Below the pieces are notes generated by a model. It worked only from the letters and a program-made list of their open reading frames with translations. It had not been told where the DNA came from and searched no databases. Made by a program: the position numbers and the translations under genes. Positions 11,060 to 23,377 of a stretch of 64,000 nt of DNA are shown one piece after another; the stretch's first letter is position 1, and each line of letters starts with the position of its first letter. Source of the stretch: Thysanoteuthis rhombus (taxonomy: Eukaryota > Mollusca > Cephalopoda > Oegopsida > Thysanoteuthidae); NCBI GenBank assembly GCA_963457665.1, contig OY735220.1, positions 34,967,694 through 35,031,693 on the forward strand, read 5' to 3'.

Positions 11060-14000
11060 TGGACGCACAAGCCAACATGCATAAGAAAACATATCCCTGT
11101 TAACATCTTTGTAGTTAGAATGGGGTTTATCAATGAAGTAGGTCAATTTTTGTAAAAAAAAAGTGCACAATAATTTTGCAATACTACACTTCCGACGGAC
11201 TTGTTTCCTGCAAATAGAATGGACAAACTTCCAAGATTAAAGTCCTGGTCTCGACCCGTCGTGAGACTTGCAATGATCACTAAGCTAACGCATGCAATAG
11301 ATACCATTTCGTGGATGCTGATTTTCAAAGGAAGCCCCTCCTCTATTTAAACTATTATATCACAACACACTCTTACTAATTTTCACATTTCTCTACTGAC
11401 CTTGAGCCAGACAAAGCTAAGCTTTATAAGTATCCATACTAGTCGTTGTGTGTTTCACGCCAGCCCAAAATAGCTGGTTTTCGAGTACACGATTTTTCAA
11501 GGCGGATAGGTAGGTCTTCTCCGCTTGGAATACTGGCGCAACATAGTCTTCTAACCCCATTCACCCAATGAACAATCGAAATCTAGATATTTTACAATCA
11601 TCCGAAATTTAGAATATTGTTATAAAAGCCTGGCTGCTGCGGGATTAAGCTTCACTCTAAGTTCTATTCCAACAGAAGTTGATCAATTGGTCATGGTTTC
11701 AAATCACGGTAAGGATTTTTCAATTTTATGTATGGGCTTGACTTAACGTGACACGAGAGAGAAGCAATGAAGAGTTTACTCTCCAAAATTGGGCGAGGAT
11801 TCTACTTGTTCTTCTTATTCTTGTCGCAACGATTGAAAAAAAAATGCAACTCTAGCCTCTGACTTGGAGTTTGAAAACAAGGTCTTCTCGGTCGACTCGG
11901 GATGATCGGAGATTTTTTTATGAAAAGAAAATCGTAGTGCTTCCCTTCTTTCTCATCCTCAAATGCAATGAGATCCTGAGCAACCTTACAAGAATCTCGG
12001 GTAATGTTTAATTTATCGTGGCTAAGTGAATCATCCCTAGGGCTCACAGTGTTATCTACCATGAACCACCAAATTTTCCCGGGAAATTATGATAGATTGG
12101 GTGTACACACCATTCACGGGTTAGGGTTAGAGTTAGGAACAGGAAGGATTCCATCTACATTCACAATACTTCAGGTGAAACTTGGAGTAAAAAGTTTAGA
12201 TTTTGGGGTCAGTGTTATCAACTGGAAGGATTTAAACTACATTCTCAATAGTTCGTGTTGAAGTCCAAGTAAAGAGGAGATAACTCTGGATTAACCTCTA
12301 TAGACTCGATCATTACCGAGTATCTTTTCATTCTTGGGTCTCAATTTAAGCGAGAAATTTTTTTTCAAGGCTTACTTTACACGTAGATGAAAATGGGGAA
12401 TTGAAAAATGTGTATTCATTTAGTACCACGTCTCAAACTTTCCATTTCAAAGAATTGGTTAATAGCCAAAGAATCCAGCAGCCACTCGATATTCAAAAGA
12501 GAAGAATACTCATCGTCCATTGCCACGAACTGATTAAACCAGAACGGGGCAGTTGCTTATGTTATAAAGGCGCCCTAAATATGTTTCTTAATTGAAATTC
12601 TACTTAATTCATTGAAAGTATTAATTATTTCATAACCATGAATGAAAATGAAACAATCACATTCTAGCATTTTCTGACATCTAGACGCCATTAAAACATC
12701 TCGGTTCCGATTAAAGAAAACCATCTAAATTAGCTACATTGAAGAAAAAGGGGGTAATTCACTGTTCTATATTAGCAACATTGATCAAGGGACGTAACAC
12801 ATATTTCGGTACGTCAGTCAGTAGTTGTGATCATTGCTTCATTTTGGAACACTAAATGTTCTACTTGAAGGATGAAGACCTTTTTTTCGTTTGCTATACT
12901 GCCAGATGATACGACAAATATGTCTGACAATTCAGTAATAGTATTATTTCATTTTCGTCTAGATCTTTGTGCAGCAGCTATGACTTCAGCGTCAAACACC
13001 CTCGTATTTATGCGGATCTATGTATCACATAGATACCACGATACCATTCATTACTATGTTAGAACAATAATCCCAATTAATGGTGATAATTGGTTATAAT
13101 CGTTAACCCTAAACACGAAAGTGATCATATAAATTGAAGGCAGTATATTTTAATGGTAATAGAGCAAGGGTAGAATCACTGTATCGGAATTGATAGCTAG
13201 TAAAGATTTAGTGCAGGGGGGGGGCTTGAAAATGGTGGGGTAGTATATTCTACATTCAGTACCATCGCTGCTTCTACTACCACAAGGGGAAAAATCTAAT
13301 TCATTACGTTGCTGAGATTTCGCTTTCAAGTATCTGCGAACGTGATGATCAAGGGGAAGTAATTGATAAGGAGTTTAGAGTCGCCTCCCTTTGATCAAGT
13401 TCAATATTCACAGTAAACTCTCGGTTTAACGGACTCCAGTGTAGCGGTTTTTAGCGGGAATAAAAAATTCGCTTCCAGTGTTGTCAACTTGAATATTTTA
13501 TTCCTTAATTTAAATATTGTTGCATTTAGATATTAGAAATTGTTTTTAGACATTGTATATCAGTTCAGATATTTTATAATGAAGTTCAGGTATTTTAAAT
13601 TTTTTTTTTTTTTTTTTGCAAAATTTCAATGTATTTAGATTTGGGGGCAAAATCTTGATATTTTAGATATTTGATGAAGTTCAGACCCTGAACATTTACG
13701 AATCATTCAAAATATCAAAATTTAGCCACGTCCCCAGTATGGCACTCGTTTGTTGTGCTGCCGTTTGTTTCTGTACTTTACATCACTTACAAGTAAAATA
13801 GTGAGAGAAAAACAAAATCAATGTCTTCTCTTAACTAACTTGTAAGTATACCTTGAGACAAACTAAAAAATTTATGTGTTACAAATTAGAATATATTTTT
13901 TGTAAGTTGGTCTACTTGACATTTTTTACAGTGTATTTGGGCTCAGAAACTGGAAATTATTTGTCCCTTTGAGTCGTTTACTTATTTGTTTCATGACAAA

Positions 14001-14300
14001 TAATGCTTCCCCTTTAACGAATTTTGTTTTACTGTTTAAGAAAAACTTTAAATTTTTCACTCGTTTTTACCATTTTGAATTTGCTACAAAATGGTGGATT
14101 ACACTGAAAAAATGTTAAGTAACCAACCAACTCTGAAAAATACTCTAATTTCATGTATGTAAATCTATTAGTTTGTCTCAAAGAATATTTACTCGTAGAT
14201 ATACTTTGAAATTTGGTTATGTTTCAAAAGTTCGTCTACGCAGCATCTTTTTTTTTTTTTCAGTGTAAGATTCGTTTCTCGGTGGAAAAATTTCTTTCTC
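11060..14300. other. No recognised gene
   Basis: Includes a SINE-like piece near 11655-11820, a short interstitial telomere-like GGGTTAGGGTTAG at 12119-12131, a poly-G run at 13215-13223 and poly-T near 13600. Reading frames here match nothing I know. Confidence 0.5.
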
Positions 14301-14704
14301 TCTCTCTCAGGTGCTATCAATCTATTACACCATAGAAACTAAAAAGAAAAATGTCAATCTTTTACCAAAAAAAAAGAAGTCTTTTAAAAGGTTTACCGTG
14401 GTATGGTCTGTTTACAATGTTACTGAAACATGGTTAAACTGGACTCTGCCATTTTTACGGAGGTTCGGCTTACCTGAATCATCTTTAGTTTGTTTTGTTT
14501 TTTGGGGTTTTTTTTTTTTTCTGATAACCGTATTTCGACATCCTGTCGCTAAATCGATCTTGCCTCACACCTTTCTCTCGTGGGGGTTGAGGTAAATAGG
14601 AACTAGAGAAGTCAGCCAAAAAGACGACAGGAAATTCCCATCGTTTATATACATTTATCAACCCTTGATAGATTTTGACATTTTCCTGTTTCTCGAGATG
14701 AGGT

Positions 14705-14711
14705 GGTAGTG

Positions 14712-14746
<35 letters not shown>

Positions 14747-14985
14747 GGTTGTTTTTCATACAATGTTTCGGCCTTTGTACTCTACAGGCTCCAGGAGGTA
14801 TCAGCTGGTAGGTGTGGGGGAAGTAACAAACCGAACCCTTTATTTAATATAGATTGCACTACCCTGGAGTAGTAGTATTTCGTATTATTATTGTCTCATT
14901 GGATTGAACCTAGAACCATTAGATTAGTTGCAGTAATTCTGTCTGATTCCCTAACCCCTACGCTATGTGTCCATGTGGATAACCG
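14705..14985 (-). repeat. Single, decayed copy of the hammerhead-SINE family
   Basis: Same order as one arm of the 8794 palindrome, read on minus: tRNA-like region with GGTTCAATCC, body, decayed ribozyme (GCCGAAACATTGTATG kept, CTGATGA lost), CAACCAATAAT and a long (AAT)n tail (14716-14745 as ATT on plus). Confidence 0.65.
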
Positions 14986-14989
14986 GTGC

Positions 14990-15990
14990 TAATTTTTAGG
15001 AGCCTTAAATCTCCGGTGGCAGTTTTTGACATTTTTTCTTGATATCAGCCGTTATTTAAAAAGCCGTTGTTAGTGAGTATTGAACTCATTAGATGCCCGT
15101 GAATCAAATTCAGCTAATCGAATACTGATTTGAATTAGACTTCCATCAATTCCATAACCCGAAAAAGCATTGAAGTTTCTTTTTCTGTAATCAAGTTAGT
15201 GCGCTGAACCCTTACGCTGGCTACCGCTTCAGCCATCTCTGCTTAGTCAATACACAATACATTACTGCTTACCGACTTCGTTCTACATCCCGTCACCCAC
15301 AGCGGAAATAACTCCACAAATTAAATTTTCTATTTCCTGTAATTGTAAAAAAAAAAAAAAAATGAATAAATAAATAATGAATAAAAATGAAAAAAGAGAA
15401 GATAAATGATCAGAAAATATCGATAAATATTTTATTTGATTTTGTGTTCAGAGCAGAGAATAAGACAATTTGTTGAGTGATGACCGGAGATGAGGACTGG
15501 TTAAAATGTGGGAATAGCCAGTGGCCATAGTTCCCTCTGAGCGAGCACACACGTTTTTGCAACCAGCGCACAAAGGAAATTTTAATGTGCACAAAATATT
15601 TCAAATTTTGTAGATAACTTACTGATTTTTATTGAATATCGAATTCAAAATTGCGCACATATTTTTGTCACAGAAAAAAAAAAAACTCGCACAACGTGAC
15701 ATTTTTGCGCTCACTGTATACAAAAAAAAGGGAACGTTACCAGGGGCTACTTTGGATAAAAAATAAGGCCAGACTTTGAAGGGTCCAGTTAGTCATCAGG
15801 GCTGACCCGTCGATTGAGCGAAGCTAGATGGTTGCCTCGGGTAGAGAGGTCCTTGGGGCGCACTCCGGAATGAAAAAAAAGGTCGTTAAAACAGTCGTTA
15901 AAATCCAACGGGGTTGCGATTTTCAAGTTTTGTCTCGGGTGTATTAAACCTTTGCACAAATTCTAAATCTCATCCGAGACGCATGAAACC
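14990..15990. other. 3' flank of the mucin-like gene with SINE-like pieces
   Basis: About 15000-15245 resembles a minus-strand tRNA-like SINE (AAGCCGTTGTTAGTGAG, AACCCTTACGCTGGCTACCG). The rest has poly-A runs and no coding signal; it may include the 3' untranslated region. Confidence 0.4.
15628..15633 (-). terminator. Candidate poly(A) signal of the mucin-like gene
   Basis: AATAAA on the minus strand (TTTATT on plus), about 390 bases after the stop. It is the nearest perfect hexamer I noticed. AT-rich DNA makes chance matches common. Confidence 0.3.
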
Positions 15991-16020
15991 CTTGCACCAG
16001 TCCTGTTAGTAATCAAGGTC

Positions 16021-16400
16021 TCATATGTGCTGTTCGTAACCCTCACTAGCGGGCGAAGAACAACAACAGCGGACCAAGAGAAGAATTAGAACGGCGATGG
16101 CGATGCCGGCACCAATACCACCGCCAAAGGAAGCGCCATCAAATGATTGAGTAGCTGCCGGGGTGGAGGGCGGACGATTGGTAGTGGGAGAAGATGGGTG
16201 ACTGGTACCGGGAGAAGATGGAAGATGACTGGTTACAGAAGACGGAAGATCGGTAGTGGGAGAAGACGGAAGATCGGTGGTGGGAGAAGACGGAAGATCG
16301 GTGGTGGGAGAAGACGGAAGATCGGTGTTGGTGTTGGTCTCCGCTGAATCCGTCGATGTAACTGTCTTTGAATCATACTGATTAGTTGTCATAGGCGTCT
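16021..16400 (-). CDS. Exon 3 of the mucin-like gene: mucin repeats, transmembrane helix, tail and stop
   Basis: The acceptor ATTTTTCAG at 16402-16401 joins in phase 1 (G|AG, Glu96). The stalk holds about four near-identical units of TDLPSSPT plus weaker ones, dense in Ser, Thr and Pro and suited to O-glycosylation. The juxtamembrane [13 protein letters not shown] leads into [11 protein letters not shown] and then RCCC, which is a candidate palmitoylation site. The tail ends EGYEQHI. The FD-x-ASF-x-GGI entry to the membrane and a short tail ending in a tyrosine motif resemble CD164/endolyn. In endolyn a YxxPhi motif sends the protein to lysosomes; here the hydrophobic residue is one position further out, so sorting is uncertain. 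Confidence 0.82.
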
Positions 16401-17991
16401 CTGAAAAATAGAATCATCGAGTTAAAGAAAGTAGCTATTTGGTCGATTAACAGAGAGAGAAATTGATCTGGAAGAGGTAAGTATTAGCCTCGTATGGAAC
16501 TAGTTGAGACCCGCTCCATCAGACGGTTTCCAGATAGTGCATGTATGTTTATAGGTATATCGAAGAGAAAGTAAGGGTTCGGTTTTGCATTATAGTTACA
16601 TTGTGAATAGGAACCGCTCTCTAAAACCCTCAGAAAATGCTTTTTTCCTTCTGAAGCTCTTACTTTAAAACATTCATGCCGGATTTCAGCGAAATTTGAT
16701 TGAACTGCACCAATGTTTAGGGAGCACGGTACTTCAGTAAAACGAAAATCATGTGCAATAATCATATTGAGAATAAGAACATAACCGTCAAGATAGAAGA
16801 TGCAAAACTCGGCAAGTTAGACCCTTACATCTACGTGGAACAACGAATCTCCATGAGATCCTAAAAAGAGAAGGAAATCATGCGAAGAATCATTCTGGGA
16901 TGACAAGCCTTCGCCAGGGTAAGTTCATCTTTCAAAAACCAGATGATCCCAATAATCCTAAAAAGAAGAGTATACAACCAATGCATTCTCCTGATAGCCA
17001 CTTATGGAGCTGAAACATGGAAACTTACCAAGAGACAGACCTACAAACTGAGAAGCATGCAACACGTGCATGAGAGAATCATGCTCAACCTCACATGGAG
17101 AGATCACAAGACAGCACAGTACATAAGGAAGAAAACAGGAGTCCACGACATCATAGAAACTATTCAAAAAAACTCAAATAGCAATGGGCAGGCCATGCTG
17201 CAAGAATGAAAGATAACCGAAAGATAACTACTCACAACATGGATCCCTAAAGATCACAAGCGAAATCGAGGCCGACAGAACACAAGATGGAGAGATGAAC
17301 TAAACAAATTCAGGAAATACTGACTCTGCTACGCCCATGATAGAATTGTGGCGAATCATGGGGAAGGTCTATGTCCAAAGACGGACGTTAAAAGACTGAT
17401 GATGATGAAGCTAACAGAGCCTATTGTTCTATTCAATAGAGATATAAGTAACTGATTCATATTTATCGAAATTCCTATTGAAAATCAACTCAATAATCCA
17501 AATATAGATGTACTAAAGATAACTATCATAGATATCTTACTTGCATAGCCACCTTAAAGAATAGTCCAATCAACATTGTCACCTTAGATGTGAGGAAATA
17601 GACCAAACCCAACATAATACCCACTAAATTCATATAAAAGGGATCCTATCATTGGAAAATAGATTAAAGTGAAAATAAGATACTCTCAGAGAGGAAGCAT
17701 ACAACAAATGGACTGATTGAACAACCACTTACTGATAACGTAAACACTCATAATTTACCCCCCTGGTTTGTAATTTGTGACCACTAACAGACATGCATCC
17801 CCATTAAATCAAACAAAAACTAAACTAAAACGATAAAGATAAAAGAAAGACCCTACCACCTAGACTAATAGACACACACACACCCAAAAATGTCCCAAAT
17901 AGGAGTCTAAAATAAACCAAATCATTCGCTTGAAGAAGCCCATACAGGGCAGAAACATAAACGTGCTTGTGTAGCGAATCCTCATTCCATT

Positions 17992-18064
<73 letters not shown>

Positions 18065-21000
18065 TATAAATATAATGATAAATAAGAAAAAGTGAGAGAG
18101 AGAATAAGAAAAAAAAGGATGAAGACAGTGATTGAGGAGAATCGGATAGACAATGAATATAGAAGAAATAGAAGTCTGGGAAACTTGAGAAATAAAGAAG
18201 AAAGTCAAGGAGGGAGAGATTTTTAAAAAAGATAGATAGATAGACGAATATGAACAGACGAGGGTATACGAGGATAGATCAATAAGTCCGTAGTCTGGTT
18301 CGTAGCTGAATTTCCATCTGAAATTTTTACTGTATGATATTCAAACTGTATGATTGAAATTCAACACCAAATTGGGTTCATTGACTCCGACAGAGATTAT
18401 GTTGTAAAATTATTTTTCACTGAGTAAAATAGATACTTATTAGGCTACAGACTTATTGATGTACCTATGTAGATATGAAGAGACTTAAATAAATAGATAG
18501 ATATATAGATTCGTCTATTCATCAATACATAAATTATCAGAGTATTCCTGTATCAAATTATTGTCTTTAATTTTCTCTAGAGACGTCAAAAAGTGAATTG
18601 ATTTGAAAAAAAAACAAGAACCGTAAGTTCAACGATGCTATAGTGGTAGCAGGAAGAAACGGGGTAGGGGAAAGAGAGAAATGTAGATGGTTCACCTGAA
18701 GGTCTGAACTAAGTTCCATATCAATCCAAAATGATACGCTAGAAAAACAAATGATATCTAACATATTAGAGACCGACCGAAAAGTGCCTTATAGAGATGC
18801 ATGAATTAGGTACATTGACTAAGAAAGGGATTATGTTGAAAAATTATTTTTTACTGAGTGAAATAAATACTCTTTTCCTTATTAGGCTACGGTGGAGAAA
18901 ACTGTTGTCCTTGCTTCTCTTTTTCAACATAAACATGAGGCAGGAGTTTGTAAGTAGTGCCCTTACGCAGGCTATGTCCCCAACCATCTCTGCGTGGGCT
19001 GCACATATAACATTGCTACTTACTCGGCGGTACGAAACAGACTTAAAGGCAACAAGCACCAGAAATGGCGTCTCTCAATTCATCTTGCCCTATTTCACCC
19101 GTAGCTACAAAGGAGAGGTGGATTCATACTTTTCAAAAGGGTCTTAGTGTAAAGTGAACATGAACTGTCCTGACCGGGGTTTGAACTCGGTTCGCCGAGT
19201 CTTTCCTCCACGCCTTGACACCCTCGGCCATAGAAAGGACGATTTTGAAGTCAAGGAAATAACTCCAGAACAGAAATGATTTCACAATTCAAACTTCCCG
19301 TAGAAAAATAGAATTTACCTTGAATTACAACCACACGAAAACCCAAATCGAGAGCACAGATCTGAGAAAAGTAGACCGCGGCATCTACCTAAGGCCACGA
19401 ATTTCCGTGAAATCCCCAAGAGGAGAATCGAAAAATGGTAGAACAAGCACAACCTTTAAGAACAAGAAAATCCCTTTAATTCTAAAAAGAAGGGTGTATA
19501 ACCAATGCATCCTCCCGATAGTCACCTATTGAGCTGAAACATGGAACCTAATCAAACTGAGAACCATACAACGTGCAAATGAGAGGATCATGCTCAGTAT
19601 AACATGGAGAGATCACAAAACAGTGCAGTATATTAGAGAAAAAAAATAGGAGTCTGGGATATCATAGAACCCATGGAAAAAACTCAAATGGGAATAGGCT
19701 GGTAATGTTTCAAGAATGTCAGGCAAGGGACGGATATCACGACTCACAACGTGGATCCACACAGATCATGTGCAAAACTGTGTCCGGCAAAATATAAGAT
19801 GGCGTGATGAAATAGACAAGTTCTGAAAGTATTGGCTCTGCAACGCCCTTGATAGAGAGGTCTGGCGAATCCTGGGGAAGGTTTATGTCCAACGATGTAC
19901 GTTAAAAGTTGATGGTGATGATGGTAATGATGATGATGAAAACCAAAAAATATAACAAATATTACAGAGGCTTTGTATAATACCCTATGTATATGGTGAA
20001 TATATCTAAATTCTACTCTTTATTTATAGCTAAACGTAAAATTTGCTACATTTGAATTGTTTTCTCCTTAGCATATCTAATAAAAGACGAATATATTTAG
20101 AGTTGTCAGGCCATAATCAATGCCTGGTCGACAAATGCGTCCAGATTTTATAAATCAGTTAGATATTATTTTTGAAAACCCCAAAGAGCAATAACTATAC
20201 GTGACAGTCTTGGATTAACAACAACGAAAGTTGCTGTGGTTGAGAACAATCACGTAATCTGCTGTACTCAAAATTCCATAATCTCAGGTGATATCATTGG
20301 AACTATATTAATGGAGGATCCCAACTTGACCTTCCAGTAGTTTTCGCGCTATCTAGGTACTTGACGTTGCATTCATCCAAGAATGCGAATGCTACGTGCA
20401 TTTAGAGCCTTTGGACTTATCCTTAGGCTCTTCCACTATTACTCAGCCCACCTGCGGGGGAATCCATTGCCCCGGGGCAGCACTATCCCATTGCACATAA
20501 AGGGACAAGTCGGGATTGTCCTGACGCTCTCATGACTGCGATTGTTTTAGCAATCACCAAAGTCGCGTCGGCTGGAGCTATTTTTGATGGGTTGCTCGTT
20601 TTTCCCCACGTAAATCCCTGACCATGTGTCGCATTTTGCTCTGGTACGAGAGTGAATAAAGACATGATTCGCGGAACTTCAGGGCTCGTGTGAATAAACG
20701 GAGGAGTTCACTTGCATAGTGTCAGGGTAGCGACTAACAATTGTTTTGTTTAGACCATTCATTTTTTTTTACCTAATTCTTGCAATAGACATTGATTGAA
20801 GCTTACCTGCAATATATAGATCTTAATTTCAAATAAACAACGCGCTAAGCCACCTCAGTAAACTTTTGGATAGTTTTTTCTTTGCTACGTATGCATGAAA
20901 ATATCATTTTACCATTTTCATTCGTTTTATTTGTTACAATTTCATGAACAGAGAAATTTGACATTTTATAGAGTAGTTATATGAAGCGACCTAATGCGGC

Positions 21001-22696
21001 ATTTCATCTGAAATTTACTTGAACGGATTCACTAGCAATTATTTTTGCTGTGAAATTACAGCATTGCTTTTCCCACGATTTTGCTGAAAACAGAAATAAC
21101 AGCGAAACTGAAGCTGGGGGGGGGGGGGTAATTTCAGGGGAGTTAACTCTTACCATCGTGGACACATGAGTGAATGGTTTGATTCCACACTGTGTTGTTT
21201 TGGCAGTACTGGGGGTATAATTCGCCATTGTCGCATTGGTAGAACATGCTCGAATCATTTGGATAAGGGGCATAAGACCCTGGAGTGCATTTGGTGCAGT
21301 TCTTGTCAGTGACGTTCACAATACAAGGGTTTTCCAAAACGAAGATATCTAGGGAAAGAGAGAGAAAAGAACAAATATGTGTACATTTCTGCTTTTGCTG
21401 ATGGACAGTTTAAATTCTACCACAAGGGCATCTTCATGGAGCGCACTGCATGAAACAAACTTTATGAAAATCGGATTGGGTAGTCCGATTGTAAATTAGG
21501 ATCCGTGTTACTTCAAGCACCTTATTTGGTAATTGTAATTCTTGGTCTAATGGGTGTAAATTAAGGTAGTTGAACGCACCATACAAATTGTAATTCTTGG
21601 TCTTATGGGTGTAAATTAAGGTAGTTGAACGCACCATACAAATTGTAATTCTTGGTCTTATGGGTGTAAATTAAGGTAGTCGAACACAGCATGCAAATGC
21701 CCTAAAAGTCATACAAAGGCTCCAGACGGTATAAACGTACAACGTATTGATCAGGTATTAACACAATGATAAATCTAAAAGCTGTTAATTAATGCAGCTT
21801 TTATGAACTTTCTTTCTTTCTTTGTTATTTGACTTCCAGTTTCCGAAGCGTGAAGACGGTCTCGACAACATGCAAGGTCTAATCAGGGTCATCAGATTAT
21901 GTCAAAAGGGAAGATAATCTTAGCTTTATCTCAGAGACTTACTCAACATGTGTGCACTACGGGTGCACTTGTACGAATATAAATCTGAATGATAAGCTGA
22001 AGGTCGTAGTGCTTGATCAGCACTGCTGGGTGGGGGGCATGTTAAAACAACAGTTTTGTTTTTAAATCCTTGAAACAGTTCTATCAAAAACAATTATAGT
22101 ACTGTAAGATCTAATTCTAAGAAAAAAATAAATCCCTTAGAACATCTTTTGGTTGTCAGTTATTCGTGAATAATTAATTTATATAGCATGAATAAAGTTG
22201 ATTAATAAACAGAAACAAAAATATTCTATAGGTAAGATCTTTAGTTAGAATCCATCTTAAGACAGAAAAAAATTTCTATACTAATAAAAGAAAGAGAATT
22301 TTCAACGACATCTTCAGTGCTTCAAGTTAAAAAGCTTTCCGTATGTTATTACGAAACGGATATATGATCCGACAAAATTATTATAGATTGCATTATATTG
22401 TATTGAAACTCTTTCTTTAATTGATCTCCGTCCTTACACGGATAACGTATCATTTCGCCCAGACAGCGCAAATCGAATAAACAATTGAAGAAAATGGGGC
22501 TGCAGCAGGAATCAATGCTAAGAGCAACGCTACGGTAAAGCGGCTGCCCAATCGGTCGCAGGTTCGATTCCTGCTGCAGCCCCATTTTCTTTGATTGGTT
22601 ATTCTATTTATTTTGTCTAGGCCAAATGATATCTTATGCATGTAATACCGGGACATCATTTCGAGTAAGAGTTTCAATACAATATAATGCAATTAC

Positions 22697-22761
<65 letters not shown>

Positions 22762-22816
22762 TGCATTATATTGTATTGAAACTCTCACTCAAAATGATCT
22801 CCCGGTGTTATATATA

Positions 22817-22889
<73 letters not shown>

Positions 22890-23248
22890 TGTTTAATTCA
22901 AAATACTTATCGTTTGTGCTCACGTGATATATTACGTGACATTATTTTATTATTATTATTATTTATTTTAAAAAATGGTCTCATATGTATATTGCGAAGA
23001 CTCATACTCTGTGGATGGAATAGTTGTCTTTTTTTTCCCTCCAGCGCTTCTCTGGGTTCATTCCTTGAGTTTGGTATGTGTATGTTTTCTCAGTCGGGTT
23101 CGAAAATAGAACAATAAAACCTAGAGAACTATTTATGCATTCTGAATAGAATTTCACCTGACGAATGCGGACGGCTTTTAAGCCGTTCGCATGAAACTAA
23201 TAATCGTTGCGAAATAAATTTCTATTCAACTTGTATTACTATCATTTT

Positions 23249-23325
<77 letters not shown>

Positions 23326-23335
23326 TACTTTCTCG

Positions 23336-23377
<42 letters not shown>

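Noticed and set aside
12119-12131. Telomere or chromosome end
   Set aside because: Only two TTAGGG-like units within unique sequence.
16147-16347. Plus-strand frame rich in Arg and Gly
   Set aside because: Shadow of the mucin repeats on the opposite strand.
21531-21695. CRISPR-like array
   Set aside because: Direct head-to-tail 55-base units with no spacers, in a eukaryotic intron.
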